Positions 1-11,100 of a stretch of DNA of 64,000 bases are shown here, piece after piece (within the stretch, counting starts at the first letter, position 1; every line of letters begins with the position of its first letter). The notes under the pieces are model-generated. The model searched no databases. It was not told where the DNA came from and saw nothing but the letters and a program-made list of their open reading frames with translations. The translations under genes and the position numbers were made by a program. This DNA is from Sphingomicrobium arenosum (lineage in GTDB: Bacteria; Pseudomonadota; Alphaproteobacteria; Sphingomonadales; Sphingomonadaceae). The DNA is taken from the NCBI RefSeq assembly GCF_026157085.1, contig NZ_JANPVN010000001.1:558001-622000 (forward strand). The letters run 5' to 3'.

Positions 1-1839
1 CAGCAAACGACCCGATTGCTTCACGCCACCGATCAAGAGGTCGTCGCCTTCTTTGATCGCTCGATGCGCGAGGCGATGCAGCGCTATTCCTTTCCGGGCG
101 GCGCGATCGTCGTCGTGCGCGACGGCGAGATCCTCCTCAAGGAAGGTTATGGGGTAGCCGACCTTGCGACAGGTCGACCCGTCGATCCCGACGGCGACCT
201 CTTCAGGGCCGCTTCCATTTCGAAGCTCCTCGTCTGGACGCTCGTGATGCAGGACGTCGAACGCGGGAAGATCGAGTTAGACCGCGATATCAACGACTAT
301 CTCGATTTCGACATCGAACCGACGTTCGGGCGACCCATCACGATGCGTCACCTGATGACCCATAGTGCGGGGTTCGCCGACCGGTTTCACGGCGTTCTGT
401 CGAGCGATCTTTCCCGGCCATACCCGGCAGTACTGCGCGACAATGTGCCGGACCGCGTCTATTCCCCCGGCACGACCACAGCCTATTCCAATTACGGCAC
501 CGCACTGGCCGGATATATCGTCCAGCGGATCGATGGCCGATCGTGGGATGCGCTGGTGGCCGATCGTCTTTTCCGTCCCTTGGGAATGACTCGCTCGAGT
601 GTCGCGCAGCCCCCGGAACCCAGACTGCGGGACGCATTGGTATCGACTTATCGACCCGGGTCGAACCGGCCGGTCGAGTTCAGAGTGACCCCGCTCCCTC
701 CTATGGGGTCGTTGAGTGCAACCCCCTCCGACATGGGCCAATTATTGGCGATGCTCAGCAGTGATGGTCGAGGGCCGGGCGGACGGGTGATCGACCCCAA
801 GTCTCTTGGCAAGATGACGAGGATCGAGAAGCCCCTCGCTCGAGGTCTCGACGGAGGCTTCGGGCTCGGGCTTCTGGTCGGCGATTATCGCGGGGTGCGT
901 TTTGCCGGGCATGCGGGCAACATGTCCAGCCTTGTCACCGATCTCCAGTTTCTCCCCGAGTATGGGCTTGGCTATTATTTCGTTTTCAACGCGCCCGGTC
1001 CCAACGATGCCGGGCGTGCGATCCGCAACGACCTTCTCATCGACGTGATCGACACGCTGGTCGCGCCCGCGACGCCGGCGCAGCCCGCAGCGGCCGCGGG
1101 AGCAAAGGATCATTCGTTCGAGGGACGTTTCGTGTCCACGCGTCGGCAGCAGCGCGGGCCAATGATGTTCAATGCCCTCATGGACACGCTCGATGTCTAC
1201 CGGGATCGGGGTGGCGGCCTGGCAACGCTCTATAGCGGAAAGGCACTTTACTGGCTGCCTGCCGGAAAGGACCGATGGCGCGAGGAGAAGACGGGGATCG
1301 AACTGCGGGTCGAACGCGATGCAGATGGAGCGGTGCGCCGCGTCGCCAGCTGGCTGATCTACCCGGCCGCCGTCTATGAGCCCGCGCCCGCCTACATCCA
1401 CTGGGTCGAGCCACTGTTAAAGGGTGCGATCGCTTTGCTGCTGCTGGCGATGTTCGCTGCCATGGCGCGGCGCTTGCGACACCGAGCAACAGCGAGAGGC
1501 CAATCGCCCTCGACGGTTACGAGGTCCGACAAGATCGGGCGCCACGCGTTTATCGTCTTCTTCGGTTGCCTGGCGGGCTGGGGGGTGTTCGCGATTTCGA
1601 TCGCGCACAATCCTGCCAACCTGCTCGATGCCCCGGCGGCCCTCAGGGCATTGATGGCAGGGCTTGCGATCGCGACCGCGCCAGCCGCCGGCACGGCGCT
1701 GCTCTCGACCGTCTTCGCGCTCCGGCATCGGGGCAAGCTGTCGGTGCTCGTGACAAAACTGCCAGCCGTCGTGGGAGCCTGCGCCATCGCCTACCTCCTC
1801 TATCGGTTGGACTTCATCAATCCAGCGGCCAACTGGTGA
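1..1839 (+). CDS. Serine hydrolase (beta-lactamase/PBP4* family) with C-terminal membrane domain, 5' partial
   Basis: The reading frame is open to the first base, so the true start and probably a signal peptide lie upstream; the first in-frame start codon visible is TTG at 16. The protein has the class C beta-lactamase-type S-x-x-K motif (SISK, about residue 68 counted from 16), a Y-S-N motif near 160 and an H-A-G motif near 298, so an acyl-serine hydrolase fold is expected. About 140 C-terminal residues contain four hydrophobic segments, an arrangement seen in membrane-tethered members of the family. The substrate is not predictable; peptidoglycan peptides, esters or D-amino-acid peptides are all possible. 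It converges on the two-component genes downstream, with about 30 bases between them. Confidence 0.85.
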   Translation, partial: QQTTRLLHATDQEVVAFFDRSMREAMQRYSFPGGAIVVVRDGEILLKEGYGVADLATGRPVDPDGDLFRAASISKLLVWTLVMQDVERGKIELDRDINDYLDFDIEPTFGRPITMRHLMTHSAGFADRFHGVLSSDLSRPYPAVLRDNVPDRVYSPGTTTAYSNYGTALAGYIVQRIDGRSWDALVADRLFRPLGMTRSSVAQPPEPRLRDALVSTYRPGSNRPVEFRVTPLPPMGSLSATPSDMGQLLAMLSSDGRGPGGRVIDPKSLGKMTRIEKPLARGLDGGFGLGLLVGDYRGVRFAGHAGNMSSLVTDLQFLPEYGLGYYFVFNAPGPNDAGRAIRNDLLIDVIDTLVAPATPAQPAAAAGAKDHSFEGRFVSTRRQQRGPMMFNALMDTLDVYRDRGGGLATLYSGKALYWLPAGKDRWREEKTGIELRVERDADGAVRRVASWLIYPAAVYEPAPAYIHWVEPLLKGAIALLLLAMFAAMARRLRHRATARGQSPSTVTRSDKIGRHAFIVFFGCLAGWGVFAISIAHNPANLLDAPAALRALMAGLAIATAPAAGTALLSTVFALRHRGKLSVLVTKLPAVVGACAIAYLLYRLDFINPAANW

Positions 1840-1869
1840 CGGCGCGCGGGCGCTTCTTTGCAGCCTTGG

Positions 1870-3228
1870 CTAGGGGGCGTCGTCTTCGGTCGGGGCCGGT
1901 CGGAGAAATTCGAGCCGGAAGGTGGCACCGCGCGGCATGGGGACGAAGGTCGCATCGCCGCCGAAAGATCGCATAATCTCGCGCGTGAGGTGGAGGCCGA
2001 GCCCGCAACCGTCCCGGTCCCAGCGCTCGCGGCGAAATGGCTCGAACAGACTGTCATGAAAGTCACGGGGTACACCGGGACCCTCGTCGATGACGTCGAT
2101 CTGTCCACATCCGCTGACGACGACGCTGATCTCGCCGACATTGCCGCCGTGGGCGATGGAATTGCCGATGAGGTTGAGAAGCGCGCGTTTCAATATCAGC
2201 GGGTCGCCACAAACCGCGACATCGGCTTCAGGCGCGACGAACGCGATGTCATAACCCGAGGCACTGGCCAGCGGAGCCATTTCGGACACGGCGTCCCGCG
2301 CCAGTTGAACCAGCGAGGTCGACAGTCGCGCGCTTTGCGCTTCTTGGGAGAGGCGTTCGATGTCGAGCATCTGGGCGACGAGATTTGTCATGCGGGCCAC
2401 CCCGCGTTCGATCTCGGCCTTTTGAGAATTGTCGGGCAACGCGTCGATCTGGAGCGATAGGATGGCAAGGGGCGTGCGCAATTCGTGCGCGACGTCGGAC
2501 ATGAACCGTTTGCGGCGCATGATATCGTTGGCAAGCCGATCAAGAGCGTCATTGAAGCCGCGAACCAGCGGGAGAAGTTCGCTTGGCGTCCTTGCCTCGC
2601 CAATGCGATGTTCCGGTGTGGAAGGCCCCACACGCATCGCATCCTCCACGGCGGGACGCACCGCCGCGGTGATGACGGGAAGCGCGGCAAGCGTGGCCAG
2701 CAGCCCCAGGCCGGCCAGGATCGCGAGGCCCGCGAACAGACCTTCGCCCAGAAAGAAGTAGAGCGCATCGGGGGCGGTCACATCGTCGGGGTCGACGCCT
2801 CCCACCACGAACAAATAATCGCCGCGTCGATCCAATATGGCATCGGACAGCGGCCGTGGCTCTCCCGGGACGTGGAAACGGCCCCCGGAAAAATCGCCTG
2901 CAATTCCATTGATTACCGGACCGAGCGAGGTCGGCGGCGTGCCAAACGTGAAGGTGGTTTCTCCATCATTGGCGACGACCCAAAGTGCCGGATTACGGCT
3001 GGCGAATGCGGCAAAGTCCGATTTGCGAGGAAGACGCAGCTGACCGTCGATAAAGCGAACATCGGGCAGAAGCCGCGCGAGCGCGATCGCGGGGCCGGCA
3101 TGATGGTCCTGGCCCTCGACGGAGAGACTGGTTGTGGTCGCAATCGAGAAGCCGCCGACGATGATGACGGCGTAAATACCGACAAGGACGGCTGCCGCAC
3201 GCCGCTTTAACGAGGGATGACGGGTCAT
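1870..3228 (-). CDS. Sensor histidine kinase (HAMP/HisKA/HATPase)
   Basis: Membrane histidine kinase of 452 residues that should phosphorylate the response regulator encoded immediately upstream. Visible parts in order: a transmembrane helix near 12-32, a periplasmic sensor region of about 120 residues, a second transmembrane helix near 165-190, a HAMP-like linker, the H-box AHELRTPL with the phospho-acceptor His, an N-box (LIGNSIAHGG), a G1 box (DEGPGVP) and a G2 box (GCGLGLHL). Its ATG overlaps the regulator's TGA by four bases (ATGA), so the two are translationally coupled. The stimulus cannot be read from the sequence. The C-terminus is close to the QseC/PmrB type of kinase. Confidence 0.93.
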   Translation of the reverse strand: MTRHPSLKRRAAAVLVGIYAVIIVGGFSIATTTSLSVEGQDHHAGPAIALARLLPDVRFIDGQLRLPRKSDFAAFASRNPALWVVANDGETTFTFGTPPTSLGPVINGIAGDFSGGRFHVPGEPRPLSDAILDRRGDYLFVVGGVDPDDVTAPDALYFFLGEGLFAGLAILAGLGLLATLAALPVITAAVRPAVEDAMRVGPSTPEHRIGEARTPSELLPLVRGFNDALDRLANDIMRRKRFMSDVAHELRTPLAILSLQIDALPDNSQKAEIERGVARMTNLVAQMLDIERLSQEAQSARLSTSLVQLARDAVSEMAPLASASGYDIAFVAPEADVAVCGDPLILKRALLNLIGNSIAHGGNVGEISVVVSGCGQIDVIDEGPGVPRDFHDSLFEPFRRERWDRDGCGLGLHLTREIMRSFGGDATFVPMPRGATFRLEFLRPAPTEDDAP

Positions 3229-3911
3229 AGCGGGCGCAGCATGTAACCGACCCCGCGAACCGTGACGATGGTCGCGCCTGCTTCGAGATCCACCAATCGG
3301 CGACGCAATCTCGAGACATGGGTTTCCAGGGCGTTGGACGAGACGTTCGTTTCAAATCCGTAGATTTCGGCATCGAGACGATCACGCTGCACGACCCGGC
3401 CAGCGCGTGCCGCGAGCAATTCGAGGAGCAGCAATTCGCGCCGTGGCAATCTGATCGGCCGTCCCGCGATTTCGACTTCCCTCGTCGTTGGCACGAAGGC
3501 GAGCCGTCCCACCGTAATTCGATGATCGGCCATGCCCTGCGGTTGACGACGACACGCTGCTCGCACGCGCGCGAGCAATTCATTGAGGGCGAACGGCTTG
3601 ACCAGATAATCCTCGGCACCGGCATCCAGGCCTTCGACCCGATCTTCGATCTGGTCCCTGGCGGTGAGGAATATGATTGCTGGCGGCGAGGGCCGCGACT
3701 TTGCGACCTTCACCAGCGCCAGGCCGTCCCCATCGGGCAGTCTACGATCAAGGAGGATGAGGCGAAAGGACGCCGTCAGAAGGGCTTCGATGGCATCGGA
3801 CAGGCAGCCCACATGATCGACCACCCACGCCTCGCGGCGCAGGCCGGCTGCAATCTGCGTTGCGAGGGTAGGCTCGTCTTCTACGAGCAAGATGCGCGCG
3901 CTTTCGGTCAT
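3225..3911 (-). CDS. OmpR-family response regulator
   Basis: DNA-binding response regulator of 228 residues when started at the ATG at 3911 (MTESARILL). The frame stays open further upstream, but the extension has no homology-like content. The receiver domain shows the acidic pocket in LVEDEP, the phospho-acceptor Asp in LILLDRRLPDG and the conserved Lys in VKPF. The C-terminal winged helix runs from about 130 to 228 (RLPRRELLLLELLAAR, then ALETHVSRLRRRL and VRGVGYML), typical of OmpR/PhoB proteins. It forms a two-gene operon with the histidine kinase. No operator repeats were recognised upstream. Confidence 0.93.
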   Translation of the reverse strand: MTESARILLVEDEPTLATQIAAGLRREAWVVDHVGCLSDAIEALLTASFRLILLDRRLPDGDGLALVKVAKSRPSPPAIIFLTARDQIEDRVEGLDAGAEDYLVKPFALNELLARVRAACRRQPQGMADHRITVGRLAFVPTTREVEIAGRPIRLPRRELLLLELLAARAGRVVQRDRLDAEIYGFETNVSSNALETHVSRLRRRLVDLEAGATIVTVRGVGYMLRPL

Positions 3912-4353
3912 TGCTTCGCCATAAGGCCCCTTCCTTGCCACCGTCTGGCATTGCCGGGGAAAAGCGACAAGGTAGGAGGGCGCCTTCCACAGGGGGGCGG
4001 TCATCGGGCGTTGACGAGCAACGGGCCTCGCTCCGACCGCGCCGAGATGCACGAGATCCGCCTTGCCGTTGGCCGCCGAGATCGGCGGCTGCGGGTGAAC
4101 GGATCCGCGCATATCCGTTGGACACTCACGGAAAGATTGAGAGCATTGTAGGGGTCTTGGCGGATAAAGTCGGCGAACGTCGCCTCTTTGCTCATTTGAT
4201 CTACGACCAATGCTGCTCCGGTGCATTGGCCGAGTGGCAGCTGGTCATGGACTGGACGCGTGCATCGAAGACCGAGCTGCGCGCAAAGTGAGGAAAGTGC
4301 GACTGCGTCTGACAGCACCGCCATTTACTTCACGCACGAATCTCTCTCGGCGA

Positions 4354-4389
4354 CGCCCTAGCGGAAGTCCGCGGACTTGGGCGCTTTTT
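4354..4389 (+). terminator. Possible intrinsic terminator with a 14-bp palindrome
   Basis: A perfect palindrome, AAGTCCGCGGACTT, at 4365-4378 is nested inside an outer CGCCC/GGGCG stem and followed by five T residues at 4385-4389. The shape is that of a rho-independent terminator on the plus strand, but no intact plus-strand gene ends just before it, so it may be a relic or a protein-binding palindrome. Confidence 0.35.
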
Positions 4390-4707
4390 CGAACAGATCT
4401 GGGAGTAACCGCAGCGTCTTTGCGATACCTGTGGGGATAATGCGGCCGAATTGCGCCGGCGCGTCTCCTTCAGTGATGCATTCGGTACCGTTTCCTGCGG
4501 AACAGGGAAAAACGCGCATAAGAACAGGAAAAACAGGCCGCTCCGCCGGCGTCCGCTGGAGCGGACTGGAGATTTTTCAGAGTTTTCCGCCGATCGCCAT
4601 GTCAGGAAGCCCTCCGCCTGTTATTTGGAAGAACAGGGGTCGGATTTGGCATTATCAGGGCATTTGTTCGGCATGATCAGGTGTTTTTGGCTCAAAACAG
4701 GAAGAAG

Positions 4708-4914
4708 CTAGAGTTCCGCCACCATCCTGCGCTGAGCACCCCATTCTAGGGAAGGTGGGGTGCGGATTAGCGCCTCAAGCGTGAGTTTCGGTGACTGCCT
4801 GCCATCGAGAATTTCCTGCTGGATGTCGGGTGCCAAGAAGGCGAGGCGCAAAATCCGTCGGTCATAGCGTCCGGCTGGAAGAGCCTTTAGCACAGGCGCA
4901 CAAGCAAAATGACA
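4708..4914 (-). pseudogene. Remnant of a large serine recombinase, C-terminus only
   Basis: The minus-strand reading frame ends with RRILRLAFLAPDIQQEIL followed by DGRQSPKLTLEALI and a W-x-x-QRR tail. This is the characteristic C-terminal signature of large serine recombinases (resolvase/invertase superfamily) common in alphaproteobacteria. About 60-70 residues are recognisable. Upstream, the frame continues into unrelated sequence, and the catalytic Ser domain and recombinase zinc ribbon are absent. It is therefore a truncated relic of an integrated element rather than a functional gene. Its position just outside the helicase gene fits an island boundary or a former insertion. Confidence 0.65.
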
Positions 4915-4998
4915 CCGAAAGAGAAACAGGTAAAATTCTAGAAATACCCACGTGGCTCCTTAGGAACAGCTATGGCATCAGATCACCACATGAGCCTG

Positions 4999-5027
4999 AT
5001 GTCCGCAATGGGGTCGTTAGCGGACAT
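4999..5027. repeat. 8-bp inverted repeat near the 3' end of the helicase gene
   Basis: Arms ATGTCCGC and GCGGACAT are separated by 13 bases, about 85 bases beyond the stop codon of the helicase gene. No T-run follows on the minus strand, so it is not a clear terminator; it may be a relic of an insertion-element end. Confidence 0.4.
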
Positions 5028-5111
5028 TAGGAATGATGCGGGCTCGAGCGGCTGATTTCTCGGGAACCGCCTCCAAGAACGGACAGTCGGCTATCGGCCC
5101 AAAACGCGACA

Positions 5112-8100
5112 TCAAATCCTCAAAGCGCCCTCGATCCGTCGCCTTGATGGAGCCCGCAAACGAGAAAAGCCGTATGCCTCTGCAATAGCCTTTGCGGGAT
5201 CGTCTTCATCCCCATAATAGCGCCCTGCCACTCGTAGTTCCGCGTCCGGGATTTCCTCAATCGGCCGCTTTTCATCGTCGTCGGTTGGAATGCGCCAGGT
5301 TGAGAGCTGCCCCTCATCACTTTCTCGTGCCCAAATAACCTCCGCACCACTGGCTTCTGTCGTGAGATGAGCGACTGATTTTGCGATCTTCCGGATGCGA
5401 GCCATGATTTGACCGCCCGTGCGCATAAATCCGTGCGCGCGCGCGATACGGGTCGACAGCGACGAAAGCTGAATTGGGGCCTCTACCTCAACAATGGCAG
5501 AGATCATCCCTTTCAAGACCGGTGTATAGAGAACATCATGAAAACGATCGGGCTCCAGCTGGTCGGTAAATGATACGAGGTCTGCCCGGCGATACTCCGT
5601 TCGAACGGCTTCTGAGGGGCTCGATTGAAACTCTGATTCACGGCGAGCGAATAGCGCGTCGTCGTTTAAGGTTGTTTCGACATTTTCTCCTGCGCTTTCC
5701 TCACGGCTTGCTGTCGTGACTGGCTCATCCGAACGCTCTTCGGGATCATCTGCATTCTCGGTTTCAACCAAGGCGCTATCTGTTGCATCTGAGTATTGAC
5801 GCCCATTTAGTTCACTCGCGGCGATCTCACCTTCTCGACCCAGCTCAAGAAGGTCCATGAGTCTTTCGTGAACGCGCTCTATTGCCTTGTCTGCATCAAT
5901 CCAGAAATCGGTCGACCAGATCCTCAAGATCCTCCATCCCAATCCCTCAAGTACAGCCTGTCGAACCTTGTCTCGGTCGCGGGCCGTCAACGCGCTGTGA
6001 TACATAGCCCCATCGCATTCGATTCCAGCCAAGAAGTCCCCGGGTCGATCGGGGTGCACAACCCCCAGGTCGATGCGGTAGCTCGAAACACCAATCTGAG
6101 GACGGGTGATCCAGCCGCGTTTCTCCAGCATCGCTTTCACAGCATCTTCAAACGGCGATTCTGTCGCTCCGACCGAGCCCTGATGTGCTTCAGCGAGCGC
6201 ACGCGGACCTTTATCGGCATATTCGATGAAGTGCTTCAGATCACGAATAGCGGTGGCACTTGTACGGCTCAGATCGATCATACTGGCGTCGAAGCTAGTG
6301 AAGAGGATCATTTCCTGCCGAGCTCGTGTGATTGCAACGTTCAGGCGTCGTTCGCCGCCATCACGGTTGAGCGGTCCGAAGTTCATCGACATTGACTGCG
6401 CCTCGGGCTCGATCGGACCAAAGGTCACGCCAAGAATGATAATGTCGCGCTCGTCACCTTGGACAGTCTCCAGATTTTTTACGAAAATCGGCTCTTCGAG
6501 GTCATCCGAAAAGTGGGCGTCCAACGCCGCGTTGCGAGACCGCTCGGTTTCGAGCAGATCCAGAATGAGTTCCTGCTGCTGGCTGTTAAGCGTTACGACA
6601 CCGAGTGTCTTCGCCCCCGGCTTCACGCCAGAAAGCTGAGATTTTACTTCCTCGACGATGGCCTTGGCCTCGATCGCGTTGGTCTGACCGCGGCCCTTGG
6701 CGTAAATGCCGTCAACCCGACGCCACGATACCGCACTTGCGCGAGTCTCGGGTGCGGGGAAAGTGACGAGATTATTGCCGTAGTAGCGCGAGTTACTGAA
6801 GGCTATCAGGCTGTCGTGGCGGCTCCGATAGTGCCAGTTCAAGCTCCTCGGCGGTATTCCGGCTCCTTGGCATTCTTCCAGAATACTATCGAGATCCCCG
6901 AGATCGTCATCGATCGCAACGGCTGTGCCCTTTGTGAAGAAGTTGGTAGGCGGCATTTGCTTGTCGTCACCGGCCAATACTAGTTGTCGGCCGCGCGCGA
7001 TAGAGCCGACGGCGTCCCAGGGCGTAATCTGCGAGGCTTCATCGAAAATGACGATATCGAAAAGCGCCTGATCGGCCGGTAGGTACTGCGCGATGCTCAG
7101 GGGGCTCATCAGCATGCATGGTGCCAGCTTGGTAAAATCCTCTCCCATCTCTTCCGCCAGCTGGCGTACCGCCTTATGCCTCCGTTTCTTCGCAATCTCA
7201 TGCTTGAGAATGCCGAAACCGGATTTCCGAGCGACGTCGCCTGGTTCAGGCAAATTCGAGCAAAGCCGTGCCCGAACGATCTTCGACGTCAGGTCCTGAA
7301 CGGCGTCTGTCTGCGCTCTAAATCTGTCGATGGCATCTTCATGGATCCGGGCATTGAATTGGCGTAGCAGTGGCTCACCATCGATCGCCCACGTTGCGAA
7401 CCATTTCGCGTAAGCTGTTTCGAACAGCGGCACTGCCACGCCTTCAGGCAAGCCACCTTCAATCAGCTCGACCAACTGCCCCAGACCACTGCTTTCAGCT
7501 TCGCGCTTTGCCTTATTCCAATGGCAAATGCTCTGCAGCGCCCGAGAATTCGAACCGATCGCCTCGAGAATGCTGTCAACATCCGAAAAGGACCGATCGG
7601 CTAACGACGTTCCGCCGATTTCTAGGAATCGCTGTTCCGACGCCGACCAGTTTTGGATCGCTTCGCGAAAGTCGCCAATGATATGTGAGAGATGGCTGCC
7701 CTCATGCAGCAAGTCATTGGCATCAACGATCAGTTTTCGAAGCTGCGTATTCCATCTGGAAAGGTCGTCTGCATTTGATGCGCTGCGCTGAATGGTTTTT
7801 TTGGCAATGCGCGCTAGATCCGCCATCCGGAACAGTTCGCTCGGGTCGCTATTGAGACCGACCGAAATTGAGGCCTTCGCAAGCTTTGCGCCAAATACCT
7901 CCAGCCCCGCGCGCTTCGTTCTCAGTCGTTCAAGGATCGGGAGATCTTTTCCCGGGTCCGGCCTTGCAGAGGTTTTCCCTGCGGCGCCGAGCTCGCGGAT
8001 GATTTTCCTTTTGGCCAGGTCCTCAAAAAACCAAAACCTCTCGCCAGCCTCACCCCACGATCTGGAGAAAGCCGCCGTATCGATGTCGCCTTCGGCTTCA

Positions 8101-11100
8101 AGGCCATACTCTGTGCTCAGCTCAGCTCGAAGGTCCCGATAGTCTTGCAGGCCCGTTGCATAAGCGTTGATCGCCTCGATGATCTCCCGGCTGTTGGGTT
8201 CGAACGCAAACTTCAAGTCGGCGCCCGCCATCGAACCGATATCGGAGATCACCTCCTTTGCATCGGCCGCCTCTGCGAAGCATTCAATGGCGAACGGTAG
8301 ACCACTCGCCTTGCAGAATTGGGGCACGATTTTCGATAGCTCTCTGTTGGCTTTCGTTAATTCTTTCGCGACCGCAACCAAGCTGGCTTGAGCGACATTA
8401 CTCCATTCGGTCAGCTCGACATTCTCGATCACCAACGGATCGACTGCTCTCAGGTCCTGAAAAGTAAGCTCAAGCATCCTAACGGATTGCTTGAAAGCCT
8501 CGACCTCGTGTTGAGAATGCTCTGTCGATGCTGGCCATTCCAGAGCAGGGACCAGCTCATCGTCGTCGCGGATTGAACGCCAGACCGCGTCATGCACGGT
8601 CATTCCGTTGGAATATTGCTTATGAAGGGCGCCCGCGACCACGTTAAGCTGATCGCGAAGTTGCTCAAGTCGTTGGGTTTCGTTCGACCATTCCTCAGGC
8701 GACAAAGCGCCTCGCGCGTTCCAAGCTTCGTCCAACTGGCGAATGACTTCGCTCTTCGCGCTTTTATGCGAGTGAAGTTCGAGGCAAAACTCCCCTAGTC
8801 CAATCGCCTCGAGGCGCCGATAGACAACGTCGAGCGCGGCGCGCTTTTCCGAGACGAAAAGGACTCGTTTGCCCAGCGCGAGATTATGCGCAATCATGTT
8901 CGCAATCGTCTGGGACTTGCCCGTACCCGGGGGGCCGTCGAGAACAAAGTCGTAGCCTTGCCCCGATGCGACGACGGCCGCGAGCTGCGACGAGTCTGCG
9001 GGTAGAGGCGCGAAGAGGTTTTCAGGGCGAACGGCTTTGTCCAAAACCTTGGCTTCGACCATTGGCTCGCGATCCGGACTTAGCGTGGAAGCGAAGCTTT
9101 GCGACCCACCTTCAATCAGATGCCGGACGACGCGGTTTTGTTTCAATTGCTCCGCTCGGTCTCGCAAGTCCTTCCACATAAGATATTTGGAGAAGGAGAA
9201 GATACCGAGAACGATATCGTTTCTGACTTCGAAGCCCGAAGAGTCTTTGATCTTTTGCCGAACGTGGTTCCAAACGCCATGAACATCGATCCCGCTGTCA
9301 TCGGAGGGCAGCTCTCTGTCCAGACCGGGAAGCTCTAGAGCGAAATCCTCCTTCAAAAGCTCGACCAGCGTCATGTTGAAGCGCGCGTCATCGCTATGGG
9401 CGCAAAGTTTCATATCTGCCCGTGCGCTGCGACGCTTTAGGCTGACGGGAAGAAGGATGAGGGGCGCGCGATAGGTTTTCTGCTCGCTCGGGTCTTTCTT
9501 CCATTCAAGAAAACCCATGGCGAGGTACAGCGTATTTGCCCCACCCTCTTCAAGGTCAGACTTCGCAGCGCGATAGAGTTTGATCAGAGCAGCATCGAGT
9601 TTCTTCTTGTCGAGCTCACTGTAGATTTCACCTCTTTCGAGCCCCTGTCGCGCATGCTCGATAAGAAGGTCTTCCTTACTGCGTTGACGATGTAGTTCGA
9701 CATCGCGCCCGCCGATTTCCAGATCTGGCACTGGCCGGATTTTGATGTCCTTCCCATCAGCCAACAGGTCTTCAAGGCGCCCGGGATCGGGGCAGACGAG
9801 CTCGAGTACCGAGCCTTGCTTCGGAAGATTCAGAAGGCGATTGCGAGCAGTCAGGTCGAGGAGTTTTCGCTGCCATTCTATGATTTTGTCGGTGGCTGCG
9901 TCCGCTTCCTCAGCCCCGCCGTCAGCGAGGTCAAATGATTTGGGGAGCGAGCGGGGGGCCAGATCCAGAGCATGCGACCGCTTGCTAACGCTCTCCGAAT
10001 CATCAGGCTTTTCGGAGAACACGGAAAGCGGTCGTAGCTTCTGCATACGGCCGCGATGAATATCGATAAGCGTGAAAAAGTCTGGGGACGTGATTGCCTC
10101 GATTTGGCGGCGGGCCTCGGCAACCGCGTCGCTGAAGCACGCGGGAGGATTGTCGGCGACCAAGGTCGTTTCGAAAACAATCACCTCGTCTAGCTCAATT
10201 CGGTTGCGCACGCTTCCCGCGCTATCGGTGACGAGATCGGCGAATTCAGTGGGCTGGAGCCACAGCCCTGCAAAGGCATGACCCTTCGTAAGCACGATCA
10301 GCGGATGGAGACCCGCCTGTTCTAGCGCAGACGTGAAAAGGAGCGCAGTGTCGAGACAGGTCGCGAGCCGTCCGCGCATCACCGAGCCAGGCGTGCGTAC
10401 CTTCTGGCCCTGCTCCTCGAAACTCGCGGGGGGAACCGCATAGCTCAGCTCGAGATCGCATACGGCAGTCCAGATAGCTGATGCGAGTTCGTAGATGCGC
10501 CGGCGATCACCGGACTTATACCCGTCGATCGATCCATCTTTGCCAGCTCGGCGCAGGATTTCCGAGGCGGACTTGAGAAGGCGATCAATCGACGGATCAT
10601 TCGGCATCGAGAACGCCGCCAGGAGTTCGGGCATTGCAGTTGCCCCGCCCCACTCATCATAGGCCAGAAGCTCAACCGGGAACTTCTCCTGGGCGACCTG
10701 CTCACCATCTTCATCGGTGAGTTCCAATATGAGCTGTCCTCGCTCACTTTCGCTTAGACCGCGGGTATAGGAACCGTTTATCTCGACGCGGCGATCGTTG
10801 ATGTGAAGCGTATCGTTCGGCCCGATGCGATCGATTTTCCATTCGCGCTTTTCTAGGAAGTCCGGTTCCGATCGAAGGGAAAGCCTAAGATTCTCGAGTG
10901 TGACGTCTTGATCGTTCGTCAGAGCGATGGACCTTAGGGGAGGCACAGAATTCTGGTGCGAAACAAACCCAATCTTTTCTGCCACGTCGGCGGCTATTGA
11001 AACCGAGCATTGCACGCTGTCGCTCTTGATTTCAGGAGTTGTTTGAACTTCGTCGGGCGTCGAACCAATTTTCAATGCCGCTAGACGCGCCTCGACCTCG

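Larger units (their letters stand above)
3912..5111. other. 1.2-kb gene-poor interval
   Basis: No intact gene could be supported between the response regulator and the large helicase. The stretch holds a terminator-like palindrome near 4354-4389, short repeated AACAGGRAAAA-type words around 4500-4540, the C-terminal remnant of a large serine recombinase (4708-4914) and an inverted repeat at 4999-5027. It looks like degraded mobile-element DNA next to an accessory island. Confidence 0.6.

Noticed and set aside
4001..4324. Minus-strand open frame of 107 residues upstream of the response regulator
   Set aside because: No ribosome-binding site, no domain pattern and poor codon use; treated as non-coding.
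5036..5050. GCGGGCTCGAGC resembling part of the tRNA-Lys T-arm complement (GGGCTCGAAC)
   Set aside because: Considered as the distant attachment site; the match is too short and imperfect, and the flanks do not continue it.
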